NCBI RefSeq assembly: GCF_900114605.1
Contig: NZ_FOTP01000002.1
Location: 248,001 to 312,000 of the forward strand
Direction of reading: 5' to 3'
Origin: Bradyrhizobium sp. NFR13
GTDB taxonomy: Bacteria; Pseudomonadota; Alphaproteobacteria; Rhizobiales; Xanthobacteraceae
Length of the DNA stretch: 64,000 nt
The notes under the pieces were generated by a model. The model had not been told where the DNA came from. It ran no database searches and worked only from the letters and a program-made list of their open reading frames with translations. Made by a program: the position numbers and the translations under genes. Positions 43,676-52,288 of the stretch are shown here, in pieces (the first letter of the stretch is position 1; every line of letters starts with the position of its first letter).

Positions 43676-45463
43676 ATGAAAATTGAAACGCTCTCCATCG
43701 ACTTTACTGACGAACAGAAGCGCTATCTCGAAGGCTTTTCGACCGGGCTGCAGATCAGCCGCGTCGGCAAGGGTCTCGGCGGCGGCGCGTCAGCCAAGGC
43801 CAATGCGGAGCCGACCGGACCGGATGCGCCGCATATCAAGGCGCAGGACCGCACGATTGCGTCGGGCAAGAAGCTGGTCGAGCAGGAGAAATGGAAGCGT
43901 GAGGAACACCCGTTCGACGCCTATCCGCGGCTGCGCGATCAGGCCGCCATCGATGCGCGGCCATCGCCGGCCGACAATTTCCGCTGGCGCTATTACGGCA
44001 TCTTCTATGTCGGGCCAACGCAGGACTCCTATATGTGCCGGCTTCGGATCCCGAACGGCATCATGAAGCACTGGCAGCTTGCGGGTCTTGCCGATCTCAG
44101 TGACGAGTTGTGCGGTCCGTTCTCGCATGTGACCACGCGCGCCAATCTGCAGGTGCGCGAGATTCCGCCGAAAAATGCCGTGAAGCTGATCGAGGGTATC
44201 CAAGATCTCGGTCTGTGCTCACGCGGCTCCGGGGCCGACAACATCCGCAACGTCACCGGCACGCCGACCGCGGGCATCGATCCGCAGGAAATCCTCGACA
44301 CGCGGCCCTATGCGCGCGAGTGGCACTATCACATCCTCAACGACCGCACGCTCACCGGCCTGCCGCGAAAATTCAACGTCGCCTTCGACGGCGCCGGCAA
44401 GATCGCCGTGCTGGAGGACACCAACGACATCGCCTTCCAGGCAGTCGAAGTGAAAGATGGTTTCGGCGTCGCGCCCGGCGTCTGGTTCAAGCTCGGCATC
44501 GGCGGCATTACCGGTCACAAGGATTTCGCCACCGATACCGGCATCATCGTGAAGCCGGAAGATTCCACGAAGGTGTCCGACGCCATCGTGCGCGTCTTCA
44601 TCGATCTCGGCGATCGCACCAACCGGCTCAAGGCCCGGCTGAAATACGTGATCGACGGCATGGGCATGGAGAAGTTCCTTACCCTTGTCGAGGAGAAGCT
44701 CGGCACGTCGTTTACGCGCGTTCCGGCGGAAGCGTTGCTGCCGCGCCCGGGCTTCGACCGCACGGCGCATATCGGCGTGCATAGGCAGAAGCAAGACGGG
44801 TTGAACTGGATTGGCGTCGTGCTGCCGCTGGGCAAGGTGACGACCGATCAGATGCGAGGGCTTTCGAAGATCGCTTCTGATCTGGGCGATGGCGATATCC
44901 GCCTCACGGTGTGGCAGAACCTGCTGATCCCCGGTGTGAAGGATGTCGATGTCGCACTGGCGATTGCGGCCATCGAGGCGCTCGGCCTTGCCATCAAGAC
45001 CACCGAGATCCGCGCCGGTCTGATCGCTTGCACCGGCCGTGCCGGCTGCAAGTTCGGCAATGCCGATACCAAACGCACGGCAACGAACATTGCCGAATGG
45101 TGCGATACCCGCGTTGAGGTCGATACGCCGATCAACATCCATCTCACCGGCTGCCATCATTCCTGCGCGCAGCATTACATCAGCGACATCGGCATGATTG
45201 GCGCGCGTATTCCCGTCGACGATAGCGACGACACCGTGGACGGATTCCACATCTTCACCGGCGGCGGCTTCGGCCCGCAGGCCGATGTCGGGCAGGAACT
45301 CTATCAGAACGTGAAGTCCGAGGACGCGCCTGTCGTTGTCGAGCGGCTGCTGAAAGCCTATCTCGCCCACCGCGCGTCGCCGAACGAGACCTTCCTCACA
45401 TTCTCACGCCGTCACGACGCGGCTTCGTTGCGTAAGCTCGCTGATGAACAGGTGTCCGCATGA
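43676..45463 (+). CDS. siroheme nitrite/sulfite reductase (NirA/CysI hemoprotein family)
   Basis: A 595-residue reductase with the duplicated ferredoxin-like plus siroheme domain plan; it carries out six-electron reduction of sulfite to sulfide or nitrite to ammonia. The N-terminal half has RLRIPNGIMKHWQL and VTTRANLQVREIP; the second half has RLTVWQNLLIPGV. The [4Fe-4S]-siroheme cysteines are present as CTGRAGC and CHHSC near residues 460-500. The NirA-like sequence leaves the substrate open, but the partner flavoreductase and the cysHDNC genes beside it favour sulfite. Its stop overlaps the flavoreductase start by four bases. Confidence 0.9.
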   Translation: MKIETLSIDFTDEQKRYLEGFSTGLQISRVGKGLGGGASAKANAEPTGPDAPHIKAQDRTIASGKKLVEQEKWKREEHPFDAYPRLRDQAAIDARPSPADNFRWRYYGIFYVGPTQDSYMCRLRIPNGIMKHWQLAGLADLSDELCGPFSHVTTRANLQVREIPPKNAVKLIEGIQDLGLCSRGSGADNIRNVTGTPTAGIDPQEILDTRPYAREWHYHILNDRTLTGLPRKFNVAFDGAGKIAVLEDTNDIAFQAVEVKDGFGVAPGVWFKLGIGGITGHKDFATDTGIIVKPEDSTKVSDAIVRVFIDLGDRTNRLKARLKYVIDGMGMEKFLTLVEEKLGTSFTRVPAEALLPRPGFDRTAHIGVHRQKQDGLNWIGVVLPLGKVTTDQMRGLSKIASDLGDGDIRLTVWQNLLIPGVKDVDVALAIAAIEALGLAIKTTEIRAGLIACTGRAGCKFGNADTKRTATNIAEWCDTRVEVDTPINIHLTGCHHSCAQHYISDIGMIGARIPVDDSDDTVDGFHIFTGGGFGPQADVGQELYQNVKSEDAPVVVERLLKAYLAHRASPNETFLTFSRRHDAASLRKLADEQVSA

Positions 45464-47067
45464 ACCAGATGACACCGCCGCCCAAACTCGAGATCATTCC
45501 TGCGTCGGCGCCGTTTTCGGAAGCGCAACGCTCCTGGCTGAACGGTTTCTTCGCCGGCCTGCTGTCCGATGCGCCGGCGACGCCGCTTTCGGCAGAGCAG
45601 GGCGCCGCGATCATGGAAGAGGACGACGGCGCGCCATGGCACGACCAGACCATGCCGATCGCCGATCGCATGAAGCTCGCCGAAGGCAAGCCGGTTCGTC
45701 GCAAGATGATGGCGGCGATGGCGCAGCAGGATTGCGGCCAGTGCGGCTATAACTGCAACGATTATTCCGACGCGATCGCCTCCAAAGCGGAGGCGCGGCT
45801 GAATCTGTGTGTGCCCGGCGGCAAGGAAACCGCACGGATGCTGAAGTCGCTCTATGAGCAGCTCGACAAGGCGCCCGCCGGTGCTGCGCCTGCGGCAGCA
45901 GCGACGCCTGCTGCTGCCGAACCGGTCGAAGCTGCTGCGCCCGATCCGTCGACGCTCGGCCGCTCGCGCGACAATCCCGCACCCGCGGTGTTTCTCGGTC
46001 GCCGCCTGCTCAATGGCAAAGGCTCCGAAAAGGAGACCTGGCATATCGATTTCGATCTGTCGGGCTGCGGGCTCGATTACGTGGTCGGTGATAGTTTCGG
46101 CATCTTTGCGTCGAACGATCTCGGTCACGTCGACCAGATCATCGCATTGCTCGGCGCGTCGCATACGACGGAAGTGCGCGGCAAGACATTGCGTGAGGTG
46201 CTGCAATACGACGTCTCACTGGCCCCGGCACCGGACTCGCTGTTCGAGCTGATGTCCTATCTCACCGGCGGGGCCGAGCGCGCCAAGGCACGCGCACTGG
46301 CGCAGGGCGAGGACCCTGATGGCGATGCCGCGACGCTCGACGTGATGGCGGCGCTGCAGAAATTCTCACGCGTGCGTCCGCATCCGGAAGCTTTCATCGA
46401 GGCGCTCGAGCCGCTGCAGCCGCGGCTTTACTCGATCTCGTCGTCGCACAATGCGACGCCCGGCAAACTTTCACTGACGGTCGATGTCGTTCGTTACATG
46501 GTCGGCAAGCGCAAGCGCCATGGTCTGGCCTCGAGCTTCCTGGCCGATCGCATCCAGCCCGGCGATGAACTCAAGGTCTATGTCCAGAAGGCGCATGGTT
46601 TTGCGCTGCCGGACAATCCGGAGACGCCGATCATCATGGTAGGGCCGGGCACCGGAGTCGCGCCGTTCAGGGCGTTCCTGCACGATCGCAAGGCCACCAA
46701 GGCACCGGGCAAGAACTGGCTGTTCTTCGGTCACCAGCGCAGCGGGTCGGATTTCTTCTATGCCGACGAACTCAATGGGATGAAGGCCGAAGGCTTCCTC
46801 ACACGGTTATCGCTGGCCTGGTCGCGCGACGCCGGCGAGAAGTTCTACGTGCAGGACCGCATGCGGGAGGTCGGCCGCGACGTCTGGACCTGGCTCGCCG
46901 AAGGCGCCCATGTCTATGTGTGCGGCGATGCCAAGCGCATGGCGAAGGATGTGGAGAGGGCTCTGGTCGATATCGCCGCCCAGCACGGCGCGCGATCGAC
47001 TGATGAAGCGGTGATGTTCGTCAGCGAGCTGAAGAAGAAGGGACGTTTTCAGCTCGACGTATATTGA
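45460..47067 (+). CDS. flavoreductase with an N-terminal Fe-S domain, sulfite reductase alpha-type
   Basis: A 535-residue electron-transfer protein. The C-terminal two thirds match CysJ/cytochrome-P450-reductase FAD and NADPH domains: FAD motif RLYSISSSHN, VGPGTGVAPFRAFLHDR for NADPH, and the terminal VYVCGDAKRMAKDVERAL. In place of the flavodoxin domain there is an unrelated N terminus with cysteines 92, 95, 99 and 117 (DCGQCGYNCN, then LNLC), which looks like a [4Fe-4S] site. A linker rich in A and P (about 140-165) separates them. It probably passes electrons from NADPH through FAD and the cluster to the siroheme reductase whose stop it overlaps. Confidence 0.9.
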   Translation: MNQMTPPPKLEIIPASAPFSEAQRSWLNGFFAGLLSDAPATPLSAEQGAAIMEEDDGAPWHDQTMPIADRMKLAEGKPVRRKMMAAMAQQDCGQCGYNCNDYSDAIASKAEARLNLCVPGGKETARMLKSLYEQLDKAPAGAAPAAAATPAAAEPVEAAAPDPSTLGRSRDNPAPAVFLGRRLLNGKGSEKETWHIDFDLSGCGLDYVVGDSFGIFASNDLGHVDQIIALLGASHTTEVRGKTLREVLQYDVSLAPAPDSLFELMSYLTGGAERAKARALAQGEDPDGDAATLDVMAALQKFSRVRPHPEAFIEALEPLQPRLYSISSSHNATPGKLSLTVDVVRYMVGKRKRHGLASSFLADRIQPGDELKVYVQKAHGFALPDNPETPIIMVGPGTGVAPFRAFLHDRKATKAPGKNWLFFGHQRSGSDFFYADELNGMKAEGFLTRLSLAWSRDAGEKFYVQDRMREVGRDVWTWLAEGAHVYVCGDAKRMAKDVERALVDIAAQHGARSTDEAVMFVSELKKKGRFQLDVY

Positions 47068-47426
47068 GGCGAAGGGGGCGTAACGCCTCCATGTCGTCCG
47101 GCGCAGGCGGACGACGGCGCCCGGAGAAATGACAGTGCTGCTGAAATGCGAGTGCGTAGAATAGTTGTGCGCGGCTAAATCCCTTCCTCTCTCAGAGCCG
47201 ATTGCATTGGAGATAATCTCTCCATCCTGCGCGACATTCAAAATTCCATTTTATTGACCGAAGCCGCCGCGCTGCGCATCCTCGCACCATTGAAATCACA
47301 GGGGCGGGAGTCGTCGGCCTCTCACGGCTGAGCTTCCACTCAACACATTGACCATCGCATCAGCGCGAGCCGCAACACCATACGTTGCGGCCATGGGCAG
47401 CGCTGTGCCGATCGCAAGGAGACCAG
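47068..47426 (+). promoter_or_regulatory. long leader of the first sulfur-type ABC operon, with two adjacent hairpins
   Basis: A 359-base gap. A hairpin GTCGTCCG/CGGACGAC near 47093-47115 could end the reductase transcript. Just before the next gene are two neighbouring hairpins: GCCGCAAC (47369-47376), loop ACCATAC, GTTGCGGC (47384-47391), and GGCA, loop GCGCTG, TGCC (47396-47409). The ribosome site AAGGAG (47416-47421) comes seven bases later. Two small hairpins in a row recall ANTAR-regulator targets, but the loop bases do not match the known consensus. Confidence 0.4.
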
Positions 47427-48524
47427 ATGTCGAATGATGATCACAACCGCAAGCCGCTGATGGATCGCCGGTCCCTGCTGCGCGGCGGCGCTGCAGCCGC
47501 ATTGGCCGCGCCACTCGGCGTATGGGGCGCGCAGGCCTTCCCGTTCAAGCAGGCATCTCCGATCGATTTCTCGGAGTTTCCGATTTGCAGAACCGCGTCG
47601 GAGGCGCCTGCGCTCACCGGCGCACCGCGCAAATTGAAGCTCTCCTGGAATGCCGGCGCGGTCTGCCTTGCGCCGCTGCCGGTTGCCATCGATCATGGCT
47701 TCTTCCAGAAGCAGAACCTTGACGTCGAGCTGGTCAACTACAGCGGCTCAACTGACCAGCTTCTCGAAGCTATCGTCACCGGCAAGTCCGACGCCGGCCT
47801 GGGCATGGCGTTGCGCTGGCTGAAGCCGCTGGAGCAGGGCTTCGACGTCAAGATTGTCGCCGGCACCCATGGTGGCTGTTTGCGCGCGCTGGCGCCAACG
47901 AAGTCGGAGGTGAAGAGCGTCGCGGATTTCAAGGGCAAGACCATCGCGGTCGGCGACATGGCCGGACCCGACAAGAACTTCTTCTCGATCCAGCTCGCCA
48001 AGGCCGGACTTAATCCGGACAAGGACGTCGAGTGGCGGCAATATCCCGGCAACCTCGTGCGGCTCGCCGTGGAGAAGGGCGAGGCACAGATCGGACTGGC
48101 GTCCGATCCGCTGGCCTATCTCTGGCTCAAGGATGGCGAACTCAAGGAAGTCGGCTCCAATCTCGATGGTCCTTACAAGGACATCAGCTGCTGCATCGTT
48201 GGCGTGCGTGGCAGCCTGCTGCGTGACGATCCTCTGGTCGCGCGCGGTCTGACGCAGGCGCTGCTCGATGCTGCGATGTTCGCCTCGCAGAATCCGGAGA
48301 AAGCGGCGAAGTCGTTTCAGCCCTATGCGCCGAAGAATGCTACCGTCGAAGATCTGCTGGGGATGGTGAAGTACCACACCCATCATCATCATCCCGTGGG
48401 CGATGCGCTGAAGCGCGAACTGAAGTCCTATGCCGACGATCTCAAGACCGTCTCGGTGTTCAAGCCGTCGACCGACACCACCAAATTCGCGGAGCGCATC
48501 TATGCCGACGTATTCCGCGTCTGA
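47427..48524 (+). CDS. sulfonate/NitT-type ABC transporter binding protein, first system
   Basis: A 365-residue periplasmic binding protein. The N terminus has a twin-arginine signal, MDRRSLLRGGAAAALAAPLG, so export folded through Tat is likely. The mature protein shows LKLSWNAGAVCLAPLPVAID and HGFFQKQNLDVELVNYSGST of the SsuA/NMT1 family. A histidine run occurs near residue 315 (HTHHHHPVGDAL). AAGGAG lies seven bases before the ATG. The permease gene overlaps its end by 23 bases. The ligand is unknown; its place after sulfate and sulfite reduction genes points to an organosulfur compound. Confidence 0.92.
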   Translation: MSNDDHNRKPLMDRRSLLRGGAAAALAAPLGVWGAQAFPFKQASPIDFSEFPICRTASEAPALTGAPRKLKLSWNAGAVCLAPLPVAIDHGFFQKQNLDVELVNYSGSTDQLLEAIVTGKSDAGLGMALRWLKPLEQGFDVKIVAGTHGGCLRALAPTKSEVKSVADFKGKTIAVGDMAGPDKNFFSIQLAKAGLNPDKDVEWRQYPGNLVRLAVEKGEAQIGLASDPLAYLWLKDGELKEVGSNLDGPYKDISCCIVGVRGSLLRDDPLVARGLTQALLDAAMFASQNPEKAAKSFQPYAPKNATVEDLLGMVKYHTHHHHPVGDALKRELKSYADDLKTVSVFKPSTDTTKFAERIYADVFRV

Positions 48525-49542
48525 GGTCGCATCGCTTCGCGGTGACCGCGAGACTGCGCTGATTGCCGGCGATGGCGGACTTCAATTCGTCAGCAGGCTT
48601 CGTTTCAGCATCACGGGGGTCGGGGCAGGGCTCGCCTGGCTGGCCTTCGGCCTGTCGTGCCTGCGATGGCCGGATATCGGCGACTGGCCACGCACCGAGG
48701 TCGTGGCCTATACGGCATTCGCGATTGCTGGCGGCATCGCGATTGCAACCACAGCGCAGGCAGCGCTCGGTAAATTCGGCGATGGCGTGCAGCGGCGCGC
48801 GCCATGGCTGTTTGCCTTGGGAGCGTTCCTGACGCTGTGGGAGCTTTCCACGGCAAAGTTCGGCTGGCTGCCGTTGCCGTTCTTTCCACCGCCGCAGTCC
48901 ATCGTCGAGGTCTATACCGACGATTTGCCGAAGCTGCTCGATAGCGCCTTCGCTTCGGTGAAGCTGCAGCTCGGCGGCTATTTCATCGGCGCGGCCGTGG
49001 GCTTCCTCACCGGCGTCTCCATCGGCTGGTCACGGCTCGCGGGCTACTGGGTGCATCCAATCCTGCGTTTCATCGGCCCGCTGCCGGCGACAGCGTGGCT
49101 GCCGATTGCGTTCTTCACGTTCCCGTCGGCCTGGAGCGCCAGCACGTTTCTGATTGCGCTGGCCACCGGCTTTCCGGTGACGGTGCTGACATGGTCGGGT
49201 GTGGCCAGCGTCAGCAGCGCCTATTACGACGTCGCACGAACGCTCGGCGCCAGGCCGTCTTTCCTGGTGACCAAGGTCGCAATCCCCGCAGCCTTGCCGC
49301 ATGTGTTTGTCGGCCTGTTCATGGGGCTCGGCGCATCCTTCGCCGTGCTGGTCGTCGCCGAAATGATTGGCGTCAAGGCAGGGCTCGGCTTCTATCTGCA
49401 ATGGGCGCAGGGCTGGGCGTCCTACAACAACATGTATGCGGCGCTGATCGTGATGTCGCTGCTGTGCTCCGGCGCGATCACGCTGCTGTTCAAGGTGCGC
49501 GACCGCCTGCTGGTCTGGCAGAAGGGTGTCGTCAAATGGTAG
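48502..49542 (+). CDS. ABC transporter permease, first system
   Basis: A 346-residue SsuC/TauC-type permease. It is longer than usual because of an N-terminal extension with two extra hydrophobic segments (FSITGVGAGLAWLAFGLSC and AFAIAGGIAIATTAQAAL) before the normal transport domain. The EAA loop is seen in ARTLGARPSFLVTKVAIPAALPHVF. The ATG at 48502 follows GGAG by seven bases and overlaps the end of the binding-protein gene; the ATPase gene overlaps its own end by seven bases. Confidence 0.9.
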   Translation: MPTYSASEVASLRGDRETALIAGDGGLQFVSRLRFSITGVGAGLAWLAFGLSCLRWPDIGDWPRTEVVAYTAFAIAGGIAIATTAQAALGKFGDGVQRRAPWLFALGAFLTLWELSTAKFGWLPLPFFPPPQSIVEVYTDDLPKLLDSAFASVKLQLGGYFIGAAVGFLTGVSIGWSRLAGYWVHPILRFIGPLPATAWLPIAFFTFPSAWSASTFLIALATGFPVTVLTWSGVASVSSAYYDVARTLGARPSFLVTKVAIPAALPHVFVGLFMGLGASFAVLVVAEMIGVKAGLGFYLQWAQGWASYNNMYAALIVMSLLCSGAITLLFKVRDRLLVWQKGVVKW

Positions 49543-50327
49543 CGCTGGCAAAGCCGTTTCAGCCCGTAGCGACCGGCGCGTCGCTCGACATCAAGGGTGT
49601 CAGCCACGCCTTCGATATCGATGGCAGCGTGCTGCCGGTGCTCGACGATGTCAGCATATCCGTCGCACCCGGCGAGTTCGTGGCGCTGCTTGGCCCGTCC
49701 GGCTGCGGCAAGTCTACCCTCCTGCGATTGGTGGCTGGCCTCGAGCCGCCGCGTGCCGGCACGCTGGAGGAGGATGGCGTGGCCATCACCGGGCCGTATC
49801 CATCCCGCGTTGTCGTGTTTCAGGACCCGACGCTGTTTCCATGGCGGACCGTCTGGGACAATGTCGCGCTCGGGCTGGAAGCGCAGGGCGTCCTGAAGAC
49901 GCAGCGCCACCGCGTCGACGCCGCGATCGATCTCGTCGGCCTCGGCGCGTTCAAGAAAGCCTATCCGCATCAGCTCTCGGGCGGCATGGCGCAGCGTGTG
50001 GCATTGGCGCGGGCGCTGGTGAACGATCCGCGTATCCTCGTACTCGACGAACCGCTCGGCAAACTGGATTCGCTGACACGCATCACCATGCAGGCCGAAC
50101 TGGTCTCGCTGTGGCAGCGCAACGGCTTCACGGCATTGCTGGTGACCCATGACGTGGAGGAGGCGTTGTTTCTCGCCAACCGGGTCATCGTGTTCAGCGA
50201 TCGCCCCGCGCGGGTAACGGCGGATATCACGGTCGACCGGCCTTATCCGCGTCATCGCGGCGATCCGCACTTGGCCGAGTTGCGGCGACAGATCCTGGGG
50301 CTGCTCGGGCTGGATGCGACGTGGTGA
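49536..50327 (+). CDS. ABC transporter ATPase, first system
   Basis: A 263-residue ABC ATPase of the SsuB/TauB/NrtD class. Walker A is GPSGCGKST, the Q-loop is VVFQDPTLFPWRT, the signature LSGGMAQRVALARAL, Walker B ILVLDEPLGKLD, and the switch histidine is in LVTHDVEEAL. The start at 49536 (MVALAKPFQPV) overlaps the permease stop; a longer frame back to 49095 is only a shadow of the permease. It completes the first import system, order binding protein, permease, ATPase. Confidence 0.94.
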   Translation: MVALAKPFQPVATGASLDIKGVSHAFDIDGSVLPVLDDVSISVAPGEFVALLGPSGCGKSTLLRLVAGLEPPRAGTLEEDGVAITGPYPSRVVVFQDPTLFPWRTVWDNVALGLEAQGVLKTQRHRVDAAIDLVGLGAFKKAYPHQLSGGMAQRVALARALVNDPRILVLDEPLGKLDSLTRITMQAELVSLWQRNGFTALLVTHDVEEALFLANRVIVFSDRPARVTADITVDRPYPRHRGDPHLAELRRQILGLLGLDATW

Positions 50328-50377
50328 GCTCCTCCCGACGAGATCCGTTGCGGATGAGAGCACGCTCCACCGATAGC

Positions 50378-50385
50378 TGTATACG
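50378..50385. promoter_or_regulatory. TGTATACG site upstream of the second ABC operon
   Basis: CTGTATACGA, 58 bases before the binding-protein gene at 50443, matches seven of eight bases of the palindrome at 28038-28045. It may be an operator of a GntR-type regulator, or a chance match. Confidence 0.25.
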
Positions 50386-50442
50386 AGGCATGGTTATTGC
50401 ATCCCTTTTGGGCTGAAACACGGTTCAGCCCAAGGGAATGAC

Positions 50443-51399
50443 ATGTACAGCACCAACCGACGCGATTTCATCCGCCTTACGGCTATTGCCGCGGCGCTGT
50501 CCACGACCAGCATCAAGGCGTTTGCCGCCGACCGCGTGGTCAAGATCGGAACGCTGAAGCTCATTCACGGCGTCACGCCGTATTTCTACGAGAAATTCGC
50601 GCCGGATGGCGTCAAGTTCGAGGTGATCCCGTTCGAAACCCCGACCGACGGCAAGAACGCCGTCGTGACCGGCACTGTCGATTTCGGCATCTTCGGTTTT
50701 GCCGCGGCGACGCTCGGCGGCGCCAATGGCGAGCCGATCGTGGTGATCGCGTCTGCCTGCAATCGTGGCATGGCGGTCGTCGCCAAGAAGGATTCCGGGA
50801 TCAATACGATCAAGGACCTGAAGGGCAAGAAGGTCGCGATCCTGCCGGGCTCGACCCAGGAAGTCGTGATCCTCGATCGTCTCTCCGCCGAAGGCATGAC
50901 GGTGAAGGACGTCGAGTCCGTGCGTCTGTCGTTCAGCGACATGGCGCCGGCGCTCGCTCGCGGCGACATCGACGCCTATGTGGGCGCCGAGCCCGGCCCG
51001 GGCATCAGCCTCGCCAATGGCGTCGGCCAGATCGTCGAATATCCCTATACGACGCCGACCGGTTCGCTGAACATGGTGCTGGCCACGCGCCGCGAACTGA
51101 TCGAGAAAGATCCTGAGCTCATCAAGGCGCTGCTCAAGACCCACCGCCTGGCCAGCGAATATGCCATGAAGGACCGTGAGGCCTTCATCGCCATCGCCAT
51201 GCAGAAGCTCGGCCAGCAGAAGCCGTCGATCGAGAAGGCCGCACCGAATGTGGAGCTGACCTGGAATATCGACGACCAGTTCATGAAGCAGGCGGAATAT
51301 TACGGCGGCCAGATGCTGGCCAAGAAGCAGATCCGGCAGTTGCCGGACTACAAGACCTTCATCGATGCGAGCTTCGTGAAGACGCTAGCGGCCACGTGA
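50443..51399 (+). CDS. sulfonate/NitT-type ABC transporter binding protein, second system
   Basis: A 318-residue periplasmic binding protein. MYSTNRRDFIRLTAIAAALS is a twin-arginine signal with cleavage after AFA near residue 28. The mature protein shows VKIGTLKLIHGVTPYFYEKF, GVKFEVIPFETPTDGKNAVV and DFGIFGFAAATLGG, the SsuA/TauA pattern. It is distinct in sequence from the binding protein at 47427. It is followed after seven bases or so by its own permease and then an ATPase, forming a second complete importer on the same strand. Confidence 0.92.
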   Translation: MYSTNRRDFIRLTAIAAALSTTSIKAFAADRVVKIGTLKLIHGVTPYFYEKFAPDGVKFEVIPFETPTDGKNAVVTGTVDFGIFGFAAATLGGANGEPIVVIASACNRGMAVVAKKDSGINTIKDLKGKKVAILPGSTQEVVILDRLSAEGMTVKDVESVRLSFSDMAPALARGDIDAYVGAEPGPGISLANGVGQIVEYPYTTPTGSLNMVLATRRELIEKDPELIKALLKTHRLASEYAMKDREAFIAIAMQKLGQQKPSIEKAAPNVELTWNIDDQFMKQAEYYGGQMLAKKQIRQLPDYKTFIDASFVKTLAAT

Positions 51400-51406
51400 G
51401 CGCGTC

Positions 51407-52288
51407 GTGAGCCTGCAAAGCAGGATGGACGATACGTCCAACAGGGTACAGCTTGCGCCGGCAGCGGAAACCCCGGTGCCTGCGGCCGGGAAGCGCGGGC
51501 AGGGTGTGCAGCGGGCGCGCACAGTTGCGCTCGCGCTGATTGTGCCGGTGTGTCTGTTGGTGATCTGGGACGTCATGGTGCGCTGGACCGGCACGCGGCT
51601 GGTGCCGTCGCCGGCCGGTGTCGCCATCATGATGTGGGATTTCGCTTTCGGCGGAATCTATGACGATGCGTACAGCGCCAGCCTGCCGATCCATTTCTGG
51701 AAAAGCGTGCAGCGCGTCTATGGCGGCTTTCTCTGCGCGGCAGCGATCGGCATTCCGCTCGGCCTGATGATCGGGCGCATGCCGCTGTTGCGCAAGCTGC
51801 TCGACCCTACGCTGTCACTACTGCGACCGATCCCGGTGACGGCATGGCTGCCGCTGTCGATGATCTTCTTCGGACTAGGTCCGCGCGCGGCTATCTTCCT
51901 GGTGTTTCTCGGCGCGTTCTTTCCGATCCTGCTCAACACCGTGTTCGGGGTGCGATCCGTCGATATCAGGCTGTTCGAGGCTGCGGAAATGCTCGGCTGC
52001 AGCGGCGCGCAGCAGTTCCGCTCCGTCGTTTTACCGGCAGCGCTACCCAGCATTTTCAACGGCCTTCGTCTCGGTGCAGGTTTCGCATGGATCCTGATCG
52101 TGGTCGGCGAGATGACCGGTGTGCCCGAAGGCCTCGGCGCCGTCATCATGGATGGCCGCACACTGTCGCGCACCGATCTCGTGATCACCGGCATGATCAT
52201 CATCGGCATCACCGGCTTTCTCTCGGATCGCATCCTGCTGATGCTCAGCAACTACTTCCTCCGCTGGAGCCCGCAGCATCATGCTTGA
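51407..52288 (+). CDS. ABC transporter permease, second system
   Basis: A 293-residue permease from a GTG at 51407, or 287 from the ATG at 51425; neither has a strong ribosome site. A hydrophobic segment (VALALIVPVCLLVIWDVMV) is followed by the transport domain with PIPVTAWLPLSMIFFGLG and the EAA loop AEMLGCSGAQQFRSVVLPAALPS, written here in part. It is of the SsuC/TauC class. It overlaps the ATPase gene by eight bases. Confidence 0.92.
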   Translation: MSLQSRMDDTSNRVQLAPAAETPVPAAGKRGQGVQRARTVALALIVPVCLLVIWDVMVRWTGTRLVPSPAGVAIMMWDFAFGGIYDDAYSASLPIHFWKSVQRVYGGFLCAAAIGIPLGLMIGRMPLLRKLLDPTLSLLRPIPVTAWLPLSMIFFGLGPRAAIFLVFLGAFFPILLNTVFGVRSVDIRLFEAAEMLGCSGAQQFRSVVLPAALPSIFNGLRLGAGFAWILIVVGEMTGVPEGLGAVIMDGRTLSRTDLVITGMIIIGITGFLSDRILLMLSNYFLRWSPQHHA

